NCBI GenBank assembly: GCA_025558095.1
Contig: JAIVFI010000004.1
Coordinates: 620,001-684,000 of the forward strand
Reading direction: 5' to 3'
Source: Hyaloraphidium curvatum
Lineage: Eukaryota > Monoblepharomycota > Hyaloraphidiomycetes > Hyaloraphidiales > Hyaloraphidiaceae
Length of the DNA: 64,000 nt
Shown: in pieces, positions 45,312 through 58,296 of the stretch
Layout: each line of letters opens with the position of its first letter
How positions within the stretch are numbered: position 1 is the stretch's first letter
The notes under the pieces: generated by a model
Told to the model about the DNA's origin: nothing
Database searches by the model: none
What the model saw: only the letters and a program-made list of their open reading frames with translations
Translations under genes and position numbers: made by a program

Positions 45312-47531
45312 TACCAGCTGCTTGGAAAGGCTCACGCAAGGCGCAAGGGCAACCCCGTGCCCTTTGCAGAGCTGGTGCGCCACATGGAGATGGTCGCCAG
45401 CGCCGAATACGTGACCAAGATCGAGGAGGATCCAAGGCTCACGTTTCCACCACTTCCCAAGGCCACGATCACGCCTTCTGGAGACCTGCTGCGCCCCATC
45501 ACCCTCAAGGAGCTGGAGAGGGTCTTGAAGAAGGCCCCCAACGGCAAGGCAAAGGACGAGGATGGGATCCGGCTCGAGTTCGTCAAGTACGGGACTGCAG
45601 TACTGAAGCAAGCTGTTGTCAACCTCCTCAACGACGTGCTCAATGGCGTCAAGATGGATGACTGGGGCCAGACACTGCTGGTGATGCTGCACAAGAAGGG
45701 GCCCAAGAACGTGGCTGGCAACTACCGAGGCATCAGCATAGAGAGGACGCTGGAGAAGGTCTTCTCCCTGGTCTGGAACGCTCGGCTAGCTCCCTGGGCT
45801 GAGTGCAACAAGCTGCTGGAAGGCTCGCAGTTTGGATTCCGTGCACGGAGATCGACCCTTCATGCAGTGTTCCTTGCCGAGGCACTCTTCTCCCTGGCCA
45901 AGGCACGCAAGGAGAAGCTGATCATGGTCTTTGTAGATTTCACAAAGGCTTTTGACACGGTGGAACACCCCAGGTTATGGCAGAAACTGGAGGAGATGGG
46001 TGTACCCAAACTGGTTGTTGACATGTTCGAGATGGCATTCGGGCGCGTGTGGGGACGGCTCCGGGATGAAGACGGGACCAAGTCAGACTTCATCAAGTTC
46101 CTGACCGGAGTGAAGCAGGGGGACCCTCTCTCGTCGCTGTTCTTCATCTTGTTCATCAACGACATCACTGCTCTCATGGAGGCCAATGGTGCAAAAGGGA
46201 TGGATCTGGGCATGGTGTCTAAGGAGGAAGAGGATCAGGAGAGGATGGTCAGCTTGCTAGCTCTGTTCTTTGCAGACGACACCACTTTGATCTCGAAGAC
46301 GGTGAAGGATGCCAAGATGCAGCTGGATCTTCTGTCTGCATATGCCAGTGCCAATGGGCTGGAGATCAACGTCAGCAAGACAGAGTGGATGGCCAGGAGG
46401 ATACCTCACCGTGTAAAGCTCATGTACAGGGACCAGGAGCTGAAGAGGGTTGACAGCTTCAAGCTTCTGGGGTATCAGCTGACCTCAACCGGCCGGAGCA
46501 AGGACCATGTGCATGGCAGAGAGGCCAAGATGAACGCTGCTTATGGGCTCTGGCTCCGCGACTTCAGGGAGCAGCCTGGGATGAGTCCTGACCTCCAGCT
46601 CAAGCTCTACAACACAAAGGTCAAGGCAGTGGGCCAATATGGGAACCCGTTCATTGTTGAGATGCCGAAGGAGGAGTACCTTGCCGGGGAAAGCACCAGG
46701 GACAAAGTGACATGCATGGCTCTTCGTGCCGTCACTCATCTGCCCAAGTCTACCTCCCTGGCCTGTCTGTATGCGATCACTGGCCAGTACCCCCTTGCAG
46801 TTCATGACCACGAGTCGGCACTCAAGTTCCTCATGCGCATCAAAACAGCGGATCCTGCGCTGTACCTACTTTACAAAGAGCTCAAGATCGAGGCACTGAA
46901 GGGGTCCTGGAACTGGGCTGCCTTCCTGAGGGAACTACTTGTATACTATGGTGGCGAAGATGGGAAGGAGATGTGGGAGAAGGACACTGTCTCATGGCCC
47001 AAGGAGACTGTGGAGAATCTTGTGAAGGGCAAGTTCAGGGAGATCAATGCCCAGAGGCTCAAGGACAACGACAAACTGCACTTTTGGAGGATGTGTGACA
47101 TGACCTTTGGCCACATCGGACCATCCCTGATCCGGATGGAGAAGCACCGGAGGGATGTCCAAAAGTTGCTGTGCTCTACCCACGACCTGGAGGTGGAGAT
47201 AGGCAGGCACCAAGGACTTGAGGTGCAGCAGAGAACGTGCAAGCATGACCCTGAGCACATTGGAGACGAACAACACTTTCTGTTTCACTGTTCAGCAAAT
47301 GCGGAGCGGCGCCAGAAGCTGCAGACTAGATTGGACGCACTAGGCCGGGAGTGGAACATGGAGACCTGGCTCTGGGCTCTTAGCATCAAGGAGTTCGAGC
47401 CCACGATCAAAGCGATGCGGCAGAAGGAGAAGGCCCTCAACTCCATTGCCAGCTTCATCTCAAAGTCCATGAAGGACAGGAAAACTGGGAAAATGAAAAA
47501 GACACACGACGACGATGAACTTTGCAATTAG
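45312..47531 (+). CDS. LINE reverse transcriptase, open frame
   Basis: Open from 45312, with about 725 codons from 45357. Reverse-transcriptase blocks: KKAPNGKAKDEDGI, HKKGPKNVAGNYRGIS, FGFRARRSTLHAVF, FVDFTKAFDTVEHPRLW, GVKQGDPLSS, LFFADDTTLIS (catalytic Asp pair) and SFKLLGYQ. The C-terminal third contains a Cys/His patch (CKHDPEHIGDEQHFLFHC) like the zinc knuckle of other LINEs. It lacks its own start as part of a broken ORF2, so translation here is doubtful. Repeated at 39864-41580 and, in part, at other sites in the window. Confidence 0.9.
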   Translation, partial: YQLLGKAHARRKGNPVPFAELVRHMEMVASAEYVTKIEEDPRLTFPPLPKATITPSGDLLRPITLKELERVLKKAPNGKAKDEDGIRLEFVKYGTAVLKQAVVNLLNDVLNGVKMDDWGQTLLVMLHKKGPKNVAGNYRGISIERTLEKVFSLVWNARLAPWAECNKLLEGSQFGFRARRSTLHAVFLAEALFSLAKARKEKLIMVFVDFTKAFDTVEHPRLWQKLEEMGVPKLVVDMFEMAFGRVWGRLRDEDGTKSDFIKFLTGVKQGDPLSSLFFILFINDITALMEANGAKGMDLGMVSKEEEDQERMVSLLALFFADDTTLISKTVKDAKMQLDLLSAYASANGLEINVSKTEWMARRIPHRVKLMYRDQELKRVDSFKLLGYQLTSTGRSKDHVHGREAKMNAAYGLWLRDFREQPGMSPDLQLKLYNTKVKAVGQYGNPFIVEMPKEEYLAGESTRDKVTCMALRAVTHLPKSTSLACLYAITGQYPLAVHDHESALKFLMRIKTADPALYLLYKELKIEALKGSWNWAAFLRELLVYYGGEDGKEMWEKDTVSWPKETVENLVKGKFREINAQRLKDNDKLHFWRMCDMTFGHIGPSLIRMEKHRRDVQKLLCSTHDLEVEIGRHQGLEVQQRTCKHDPEHIGDEQHFLFHCSANAERRQKLQTRLDALGREWNMETWLWALSIKEFEPTIKAMRQKEKALNSIASFISKSMKDRKTGKMKKTHDDDELCN

Positions 47532-47599
47532 CAGCAAACTCATGGTGTAACAGCGGCCAAGCCAGGGGCAGGTCCGGGTCACCAATACTATTCTATTCT

Positions 47600-49286
47600 A
47601 AAGAGGCCACATCTCCATAAAATCAGACAGGTCTGGAGACGAGTTGAATGATGCACCAGAGTCGAGCAGGATTCCGTGGTGCTTGTCAGGCTTGGCTATT
47701 CCTGCTAACTGCAACTTTTCCATGGCAGCTGTGATCTGAACAAATTGATCTGGAGGGTTGATTGGATCCCAACTTGCCACCTGGGGGACACTATCATCAA
47801 TGTCTGCCAAGGTTGCCTGCAAGAAAGGCTCTGTGGGAATCATATCTTCCATCTCTGTGAGGATATCACGTTAGTTCGATTCCATGAATCACATCTCAGC
47901 AAGTCACATTGCTGCCATGGCATGCAATCTGCTGATGCACCCAATAGGCCATGGTGGTACTCCCATCCATGCCTTTCCGCCGGTTCTCCTGTGCGGGCCA
48001 TCATGGTTCTCCCACGCATGGTCTTTGCCTCTCTCGCCGGTGCTCCTTTCTCATCTCTTCGCCGGTACTCCCGTGCGACTGCAATCACGTGCACCCAAGG
48101 CGCCATCACTTCATTTGCTTTTGGAGCTTGCATCTCTATGCAGCTCATGTTCCACATGTCTCTCCATTCTCACGCCTGGTCATGGCCAAACCCAGCATCG
48201 GTCTGCCTCTTTTCGTCTCCATCCTCTGTGCCGCCGACCATCTCGGCCATGAACTGCCTCCCGGTTGAGTCGGTGAGGCAGAAGCGGGTGCAACGGCTGG
48301 CGCCACGGCCACGGCCCCTATTCCCGGTGGGGGCACTCCAGCAGTCCACCGCGCGATGGCCCGGCTTCCCGCAGTTGTAGCAATCGCCGTTGAAGTAGGG
48401 TGACGCGCGTCGTTTGCCTCGCTCGTTGGCACGCGCGCCACGGTACGCGCCGCGGAAGCCTCCGTGCCCGCGTTCCGGTCTGCCTTGAGCAACGAATCCA
48501 AAACCTTCGCGCTGCTGATCAGACGCGTCTTCGCGTTTCTCGAGCTTCATTCATTCGTCTGCTTGGTGTATCTCGTCGAAGAGGGCCTTCGCTGTGCAGT
48601 CGCCCGCGGCGTTCTTTTCGTTCGCGTCGAATGCGCCCGGTACCTTCATCCTCGTGGAGAGGGTCTGCAGCTGGTACATGTACTTGACAGGGACACGCAT
48701 CTGCGCGTCAAGAAGGATGTCGAGCTGTACCTTGTCTGAAACGGGGGATTCCGACGATTTCCGCCATTTGGACCTTCTTTAGGAAGTCCTTCGCGTTCGC
48801 TTCGGAATCGACTTCCGGGTTCCACTCCCAGCGCTGAATCTTGGACTTTGCCATGCGGCATTCATTCGGATTGAGTTGTTGGCATCTCTGCTGGATCCAC
48901 GTCCAGAAGTCGGCCGGGGTGCGGCTCTCAATGTCCTTGTGCCAGCTCGGGTCCGTGAGCATCTGCAGGTACCCCTTTGCCTGGCTGACAGCAATCTCGA
49001 ACTCTCCTTCCTTCATGTGCTGAGGCCTGTTGTTGCTCTTGAGGAGAGGCCCAAGTTTGACCATGCGGATGTACTGTTCGGCCTTCGGCAACCACTTGAC
49101 CCAATTGCCGCCCTGAATTGCCAGGACCTCGACCTTGGCATCGCGGAGCGGCGATGTTTTCATCGTGATTAGCACCCTTGGCGGCACGCTGAGGCGCTGG
49201 ACGCGAGATGTCGTGAGGGGGTTGGCGGGGCGCAGCGTGGCGGCCGGGGTCGTGCACGCGTCAACGCAAACACCCATATAGTCCAA
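47600..49286 (-). pseudogene. copia gag and protease, broken
   Basis: Minus strand. Gag starts near 49286 with a coat-protein region (WLPKAEQYIRMVKLGPLL, FWTWIQQRCQQLNPNE), shifts frame near 48745, then meets an in-frame TGA at about 48551-48553 directly before MKLEKRED, and continues with a Gly/Arg-rich stretch and the CCHC knuckle CYNCGKPGHRAVDC (about 48360-48400). A further frame change leads to 47598-47852, where the protease site LLDSGAS is seen, and the frame ends at the LINE insertion. The gag is not translatable as one protein. Confidence 0.85.
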
Positions 49287-49302
49287 GGGAGCCTCAGGGA
49301 AG

Positions 49303-49322
49303 GCTTGGGCTCATAACCCAGT
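49303..49322 (-). other. copia primer-binding site, half initiator tRNA-Met type
   Basis: Directly inside the 5' LTR the plus strand reads GGCTCATAACCCAG, the anticodon arm of initiator tRNA-Met with its CAT anticodon. The element strand is its complement. This matches Drosophila copia, which primes on a tRNA-iMet cut in the anticodon arm instead of on the tRNA 3' end. Recognition is from memory of the tRNA arm, not from alignment. Confidence 0.72.
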
Positions 49323-49464
49323 TGTGACGGACGACTGGTCCGGCCTCTAGCCGGTGGGGACGGAAGGATGCGTGACCCCTTTGTGTGGGGAATTCCGTCA
49401 TGTCGTGATTGGAGTTGGGGCCGCTTCTCTAAGTTGCCGCCAGCCTAACAACCTCGTCACAACA
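49323..49464 (-). repeat. copia 5' LTR (142 bp)
   Basis: Same length as and nearly identical to 38168-38309, in direct orientation. It carries the element's promoter in principle; no TATA box is obvious. Confidence 0.92.
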
Positions 49465-50102
49465 TATCCCATCCTCATCCGCTGCCCTGCCGTTAGGAGC
49501 CTTCTTCAGGACCTTCTCGAGCTGCTTGAGAGTGATGGGGCGCAGCAGGTTCCCAGGAAGCGTGATCATGGCTTTGGGAAACGGTGGGAACGTGTGCCTG
49601 GGGTATTCATCGATCTTGGTCACGTACTCGGCGCTGGCCACCAGCTGCATGTGGCGCACCGGCTCTGCAAGGGGCACAGGGATGCCATGCGCCTCGGGTA
49701 TGGCTTTTGCAAGCACCTGGTAGTGTCAGGACGGGCCTTGGGAGATGGCCTAGTCATGGGTTGGTTAGGGAGAGCATATGGGGCAGCCCAAACACCATGT
49801 ACCCCCACTGCTTCTCACTGTGTACATAGACATCCCGCCACCTCGATGCTGTGCAGTCCCCGCTAGGGCCCAGCTGGCCCCTGGGTTCCTGACAGGTAGT
49901 ACACTCTTGCCGCCTGAAGAGCAGCAGCTCCAGGAGCTTGGTGTTCTCCCACACAGCAATCTTCTGCATCTTCTTCTCCAGCTTCTTCCGCTCCTCTTTG
50001 TAGAGTAGGTATAGGGTGGATCGGAATCGGCTGTTTTGATGCGCATGACGAACTTGAAAGCCCACTTATGGTCATGCACTGCACTGCAAGAGGGTACGAG
50101 AA
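49465..50102 (-). mobile_element. Rearranged LINE fragments, minus strand
   Basis: 49465 to about 49730 matches the N-terminal end of the LINE reverse transcriptase (LLRPITLKQLEKVLKKAPNG) in minus orientation. About 49905-50000 matches the endonuclease-to-RT linker (KKLEKKMQKIAVWENTKLLE) and about 50000-50090 the C-terminal part (FKFVMRIKTADS), which are far apart in the full element. About 49735-49905 has no match here. This is a scrambled old copy. Confidence 0.75.
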
Positions 50103-50805
50103 TGGAACAGTATTGGTGACCCGGACCTGCCCCTGGCATGGCCGCTGTTACACCATCAGTTTGCTGCTAATTTGAAGTCTGTTGTCGTGCATCTTTTTCA
50201 TTTCCCCCGTTTTCTGTCCTTCATGGACTTTGAGAGATGAAGCTGGCAATGAAGTTGAGGGCCTTCTCCTTCTGCCGCCTCGCTTTGATCGTGGGCTCGA
50301 ACTCCTTGATGCTAAGAGCCCAGAGCCAGGTCTCCATGTTCCACTCCCGGCCTAGTGCGTCCAATCTAGTCTGCAGCTTCTGGCGCCGCTCCGCATTTGC
50401 TGAACAGTGAAACAGAAAGTGTTGTTCGTCTCCAATGTGCTCAGGGTCATGCTTGCACGTTCTCTGCTGCACCTCAAGTCCTTGGTGCCTGCCTATCTCC
50501 ACCTCCAGGTCGTGGGTAGAGCACAGCAACTTTTGGACATCCCTCCGGTGCTTCTCCATCCGGATCAGGGATGGTCCGATGTGGCCAAAGGTCATGTCAC
50601 ACATCCTCCAAAAGTGCAGTTTGTCGTTGTCCTTGAGCCTCTGGGCATTGATCTCCCTGAACTTGCCATTCACAAGATTCTCCACAGTCTCCTTGGGCCA
50701 TGAGAAAGTGTCCTTCTCCCACATCTCCCTCCCATCTTCGCTGCCATAGTATACAAGTAGCTCCCTCAGGAAGGCAGCCCAGTTCCAGCACCCCTTCAGT
50801 GCATC
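50103..50805 (-). mobile_element. LINE copy C (3' part), minus strand
   Basis: Minus-strand copy of the last 700 bp of the LINE, ending at the 3' tail (complement of GGGTCACCAATACTATTC) at about 50103. It encodes most of the C-terminal domain in one open frame (KETVENLVNGKFREINAQRL) and is close to copies A and B. It meets copy D head to head at about 50805. Confidence 0.88.
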
Positions 50806-50972
50806 AAGGCCCTCAACTTCATTGCCAGCTTCATCTCTCAAAGTCCATGAAGGACAGAAAACGGGGGAAATGAAAAAGATGCACGACAACAGACTTCAAA
50901 TTAGCAGCAAACTGATGGTGTAACAGCGGCCATGCCAGGGGCAGGTCCGGGTCACCAATACTATTCTACTTC
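50806..50972 (+). mobile_element. LINE copy D (3' end only), plus strand
   Basis: About 165 bp of the LINE 3' end in plus orientation,, ending in a CTATTCTACTTCTTCTATTC tail. Its sequence is the inverted match of 50103-50260, so copies C and D form a palindrome with arms of about 155 bp. Confidence 0.85.
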
Positions 50973-50984
50973 TTCTATTCGTAC

Positions 50985-51210
50985 TCCTCCTTCGGCTTCT
51001 TGACATTGAACGGGCTTCCATACTGGCACATACTGGCCCACTGCCCTGACCTTCGTGTTGTAGAGCTTGAGTGGAAGGTCAGGATTCATCATCCCTGACC
51101 AGTGCTTCCTTGGTTGCACATCCCAGCACCGAATTGCTTCTTGCACCAACCAACCCCATCTGGTGCCAGCCGCTGCAACGCAAATGCCTCCCTCCACTCG
51201 CCCTTTATTC
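50985..51210 (-). mobile_element. Diverged LINE remnant
   Basis: Minus-strand reading includes [20 protein letters not shown], matching the LINE segment around 46580-46640, with frame breaks and a small duplication of TACTGGCACATACTGG. Only the first 100 bp match clearly; the border to the host sequence is not visible. Confidence 0.65.
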
Positions 51211-51656
51211 GGGCTGCCTGGTCCATCGGGCAACAGCCTATCGGGGCGGCCGACTGGGGTGCGGTTCGGGTGCGCGGGGTTTTCCGGCCAACCCATCACA
51301 AGCATCTGCAACGCAAACGCATTTGGCACTAACAAGGGAGTGGAGCACGACCAAGCGTCTCCATCTTTTGCCATACTGATCGCTAGGTCACCGCAAACTG
51401 GAATGGGAAGCCCCCTTTGGTCCAAAACCTGCGGGAACCACGCCACCAGAGGCGTCCCCGGATTCAATGACATGTACTTGGTGGCAACGCGCGAGCGAGC
51501 GTATTCAGATCGGCCGCAGGGAGCGGTGTGTTTTGGTCGTGATTCGGAGGGTGCTCGAAGGCATGAGCGCGGCACTGAGGCCCTCGATCAGGGTGCGACC
51601 TTGATCGTCGAACGCGTCGACCGCCGGCGCGTGTCAGGCGTCAACGGCCCGGCGGA
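51210..51656. promoter_or_regulatory. Upstream region of the PHO85-type gene
   Basis: About 450 bp between the last LINE remnant and the kinase start codon. A long plus-strand frame crosses it without recognisable protein. It holds the promoter and leader of the kinase gene; no TATA box seen. Confidence 0.4.
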
Positions 51657-53281
51657 ATGTCGTCAGATAGATACGTCAAGAGCGAGAAACTCGGGGAAGG
51701 GACCTATGCCACGGTGTACAAGGTCGGAACTGCGTGCGCGGTCCCGCGGGCTGCACCGACACGCCCGTCTCCAGGGCAAGAACCGGCTGACGGGGGAGGT
51801 CGTGGCGCTTAAAGAGATCCATTTGGACTCGGAAGAAGGCGCTCCGTCGACCGCTATTCGTGAGATATCGCTCATGAAGGAGCTCAAGCACCAGAACATT
51901 GTCCGCCTCTACGATGTTATCCACACGGAACGGACCCTTACGCTGGTGTTTGAGTACATGGACCAGGATCTGAAGAAGTACATGGACATTCACGGCACGA
52001 ACGGCGCGCTGGAGGCTTGCCTCTGCAAGCACTTCACGAGCCAGCTCCTCCGCGGGATCGCGTTCTGCCACGAGAACCGGGTCCTGCACCGCGATCTGAA
52101 GCCGCAGAACCTGCTCATTAACTCGCGAGGGGACTTGAAGCTGGCGGATTTCGGGCTTGCGCGGGCGTTTGGTGCGTTCGCACCGAGCTCAGGCTGGGGG
52201 TTGCTGCTGACCCTCTGTCGCAGGCATTCCCGTCAACACGTTCTCGAACGAAGTCGTGACGCTGTGGTATAGGTATGTGCTCCCGCATCCTACACCAGCG
52301 CTGCGCTGATTCCGTTTGCTGGGCAGGGCCCCGGACGTGCTGCTCGGTTCGCGCAACTACAACACGACCATCGACATGTGGTCTGCGGGCTGCATCATGG
52401 CCGAGATGTACAGCGGGAAACCTCTCTTTCCCGGCAAAACAAACGAGGACCAGTTGCTGCGGATATTCAAGCTCCTGGGCACGCCAACGGAGCAGACGTG
52501 GCCGCACGTTTCAGAGTATCCGGAGTACAAAAAGACCTTTCCCTACTACCCGCCGACACATGTCGGCACGAAACTTCCCATGATTGATCCCGTTGGGCTC
52601 GACCTGGTGCAGCGGCTCCTGCAGTACCAGCCGAACGCTCGGATTTCGGCAAAGGACGCCCTGAATCACCCTTACTTTGCGGACCTGCGGCAGGCCTCCG
52701 ACCTGCAAAGGGACCTCTTCGCCGTCGGCGCGGGACCGGGAGGCAACCTGACGATTGCCGCAGCCATGTCGGCTTTGGGACTTCGAAACGCCGCGAGCCA
52801 GCAGGTCCTGCTCTCTACCAATCTTCCGCAACACGGAGGCTCGATGGCGGCGTCTTCTGCCCAGTACATTTCGTCTTTGCCTCACCTCGCGCAATCGCAA
52901 GCGGGAATGGCGGCGTCTTTCGCGTCGTTGGGATCTGTAGCTGGCATGCAGGGCCCTGCAGGCTATGTCGGCAACGGGATGCAGGCACTCGCGCCGCAGC
53001 AGAGTGCCGCGGTCTACGGCGCGCCTGTGCCGGGTATGCCTTCGGATCGGACTTATGGGCAATCGATTCAGCAGCTGATATCGATGACGGGCCAGCAAGC
53101 CGGCCAGATGCCAACCCAGACTTTCGTTTCCGGGGCAACGGACCTTTCGGGCGGATACGCGCTGTACTCCCAGGTGCCGGCCGGTGGAGGGCAGCCCGTC
53201 CAGTATGTAGCCATGCCCAACGGTGCCATCCCGCAGCACCCTGGGGGACAGGTCAATCAGCAGGGGCAGGGTTACTACTAG
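51657..53281 (+). CDS. PHO85: Pho85/CDK5-type cyclin-dependent kinase with long C-tail
   Basis: Model join(51657..51722,51775..52171,52224..52272,52327..53281), 488 residues. Pho85 kinases with various cyclins control phosphate response, glycogen, polarity and cell cycle entry. Seen: Gly loop [10 protein letters not shown] (11-20), catalytic Lys 35, cyclin-binding PSTAIRE (46-52), HRDLKPQN (127-134), DFG (147-149), and the Pho85/CDK5 signature [18 protein letters not shown]. The kinase ends near residue 300. About 190 more residues rich in Ala, Gly, Gln, Ser and Met follow ([19 protein letters not shown]); yeast Pho85 (305) lacks this. Exon 3 is 49 bp. Introns are 52-54 bp. Confidence 0.93.
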
Positions 53282-53422
53282 TAGCGGTTGAGTCGCGCGT
53301 GTTTGGGTCCAATACAGATCCATCTCTAAGTGTCGCCACGCGCAATGCACCAGGCAGTCCAGGGAGAATCAAGGGCAGGAGGGGGGGAAGGTAGGGGACG
53401 TCCGAGAGAAGAGAGTGCCGGT

Positions 53423-54728
53423 TCAAGCCTTGATGATCCCCTTTTCCAAGCAGAGCTGAGCGAAGAAACGAGTGAGCCTTGTGAAGTCCACGACAGTACA
53501 GCACCCTTCACCTCTCGCATGCGGACGCCCATCTTCGCCGGGCTAGCAACAACCGCAACTCCGGCCGCCTCCAGCGCAGCGATCTTGGCATCCGCAGTGC
53601 CCTTTCCGCCGGCGACGATTGCACCTGCGTGACCCATGCGGCGCCCAGGGGGGGCCGTCCGACCAGCGATGAAGGAGACCACGGGCTTCCCCATAGTGTT
53701 GTGCGCCTTCAGGTACTCCGCACCCTCCTCCTCGGCGGAACCACCGATTTCACCGATCATGATGATGCCTGAAAGGTATGATTAGGCCATGGCGCCAATC
53801 TGCGCGTGTGGTCGGCCTTACCCTTGGTGTTCGGGTCCTCGAGGAACACCTTAAGGCAGTCCACGAACACGGTTCCAGGGAAGGGGTCGCCACCGATGCC
53901 GACGCAGAGAGTCTGACCCAGACCAGCCTCGGTCGTCTGGTTCACAGCCTCGTACGTCAAAGTCCCGGAGCGCGACACCACGCCGATGATGCCCTTCTTG
54001 TGGATGTGCCCGGGCATGATGCCGAGCTTGCACTCCCCGGACTTGATCACACCGGGGCAGTTGGGCCCGACGAGCCGCGACTTGTTCTGCGTCTTCAGAG
54101 CGTCGACGACCTTGACCATGTCATGCTGGGGAATGCCCTCGGTGATGGCCACGATGAGCGGAATCTCGGCGTCGACAGCCTGCAGGATCGCGGCCGCGGC
54201 CCCCGGCGGCGGGACGTAGATAACGGTGGCGTCGGGCTTGACGGCCTTCATGGCCTGTAGGCGGCAGGCGGCGAAGCACCATGCAGGTTTCAGACCTCTG
54301 GGGCCCACGGAGTCGGGCAGCCGCCACGCGGCGTCCCACCTCGGAGCAGTTGTTGAACACCGGCAGCCCAAGGTGCTCCTGTCCGCCTTTCCCGGGCGAC
54401 ACGCCGCCGACCATCTTCGTCCCGTACTCGATCGCCTGTTTCGAGTGGAAAGTGCCCTGTGTGGCCGCGATGTGCCGCGAGAAGCGGCGGGTGGCTGTCA
54501 GGCCGACGCGAGGGCTGCGGGGCGCGGATACCAGCCTGCTTGCCCGTGAGGCCCTGGCAGATGACACGCGTCTCGCTGCCGACCATCAGGTTCTTGACGG
54601 TCTGCTCGTACAGGCTCGCGCCGGTCGCGTAGCCGCGGGCTGGGGGTGGCGTCGTGAGCGCGGGGCGGGCGGGGCGCCGCGGCCACGCCACCTTGCCGCG
54701 AGAGCACGGTCGCCGCCTGCTTCAGCAT
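53423..54728 (-). CDS. LSC1: Succinyl-CoA ligase alpha subunit, mitochondrial
   Basis: Complement join(53423..53455,53512..53768,53822..54254,54340..54456,54536..54639,54692..54728), 326 residues. With the beta subunit it makes ATP or GTP from succinyl-CoA in the TCA cycle. An N-terminal presequence ([19 protein letters not shown]) leads to the CoA-binding fold ([34 protein letters not shown]) and the ligase part with the phospho-His loop [15 protein letters not shown]. The intron 54457-54535 has a GC donor (CAG|GCTGGT), needed to rebuild GKQGTFHS. The last exon has only 11 codons ([10 protein letters not shown]). It diverges from MCM3 with 151 bp between starts. Confidence 0.93.
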
Positions 54729-54879
54729 CTCTGCGGGGCTGCTCGAGCGGGATGGCAGGAAAGAAGGCGATGACGCGGGAGCGGGGAGGACCGGGCCGCG
54801 CGCGAAGCCGGACGGCGGCTGGAGCAAAATGCCCTTGGATTCGCGGGGACGACCGACCCACACTTCCCCGCGCTGAACG

Positions 54880-58178
<3,299 letters not shown>

Positions 58179-58296
58179 GCAGGGGTAGGAAACTTGGGAA
58201 ATGAGAGTTGCTATTCACGCCTGAGGTCCGTGATGCTGCTGTGTGCGCGTCTCGGAAACTCCCTTCCCCGTCCCCGAATCTCGAACGCTTGCAACC

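Larger units (their letters stand above)
43582..47599 (+). mobile_element. LINE copy A (4.0 kb), inside copia
   Basis: Non-LTR retrotransposon with the end of ORF1, an APE-type endonuclease and a reverse transcriptase, then a short 3' region and an ATTCT-type tail. The four bases AAAG occur at both ends (43578-43581 and 47600-47603), the likely target duplication, and removing the insert makes the copia protease frame continuous. It is truncated inside ORF1 at the 5' end. In this copy the ORF2 frame is broken by two stops and a 4-bp change, although the reverse-transcriptase frame itself is intact. Confidence 0.9.
38168..49464 (-). mobile_element. Ty1/copia LTR retrotransposon with two LINE insertions
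   Basis: Minus-strand element bounded by two 142-bp LTRs. From its 5' end: LTR, primer site, gag with CCHC knuckle, protease (DSGAS), gag-pre-integrase, integrase, reverse transcriptase, RNase H, purine tract, LTR. The order integrase before reverse transcriptase marks it as Ty1/copia. Two LINE copies (39864-41658 and 43582-47599) sit inside; without them the element would be about 5.5 kb, normal for the group. Frameshifts and stops in gag, and the insertions, make it inactive. The two LTRs differ at only a few positions, so it is not very old. No target-site duplication flanks it. Confidence 0.93.

Noticed and set aside
49303-49322. A partial tRNA gene (anticodon arm of tRNA-Met)
   Set aside because: Only the arm is present, directly beside the LTR, and no acceptor or T arm follows, so it is a primer site.
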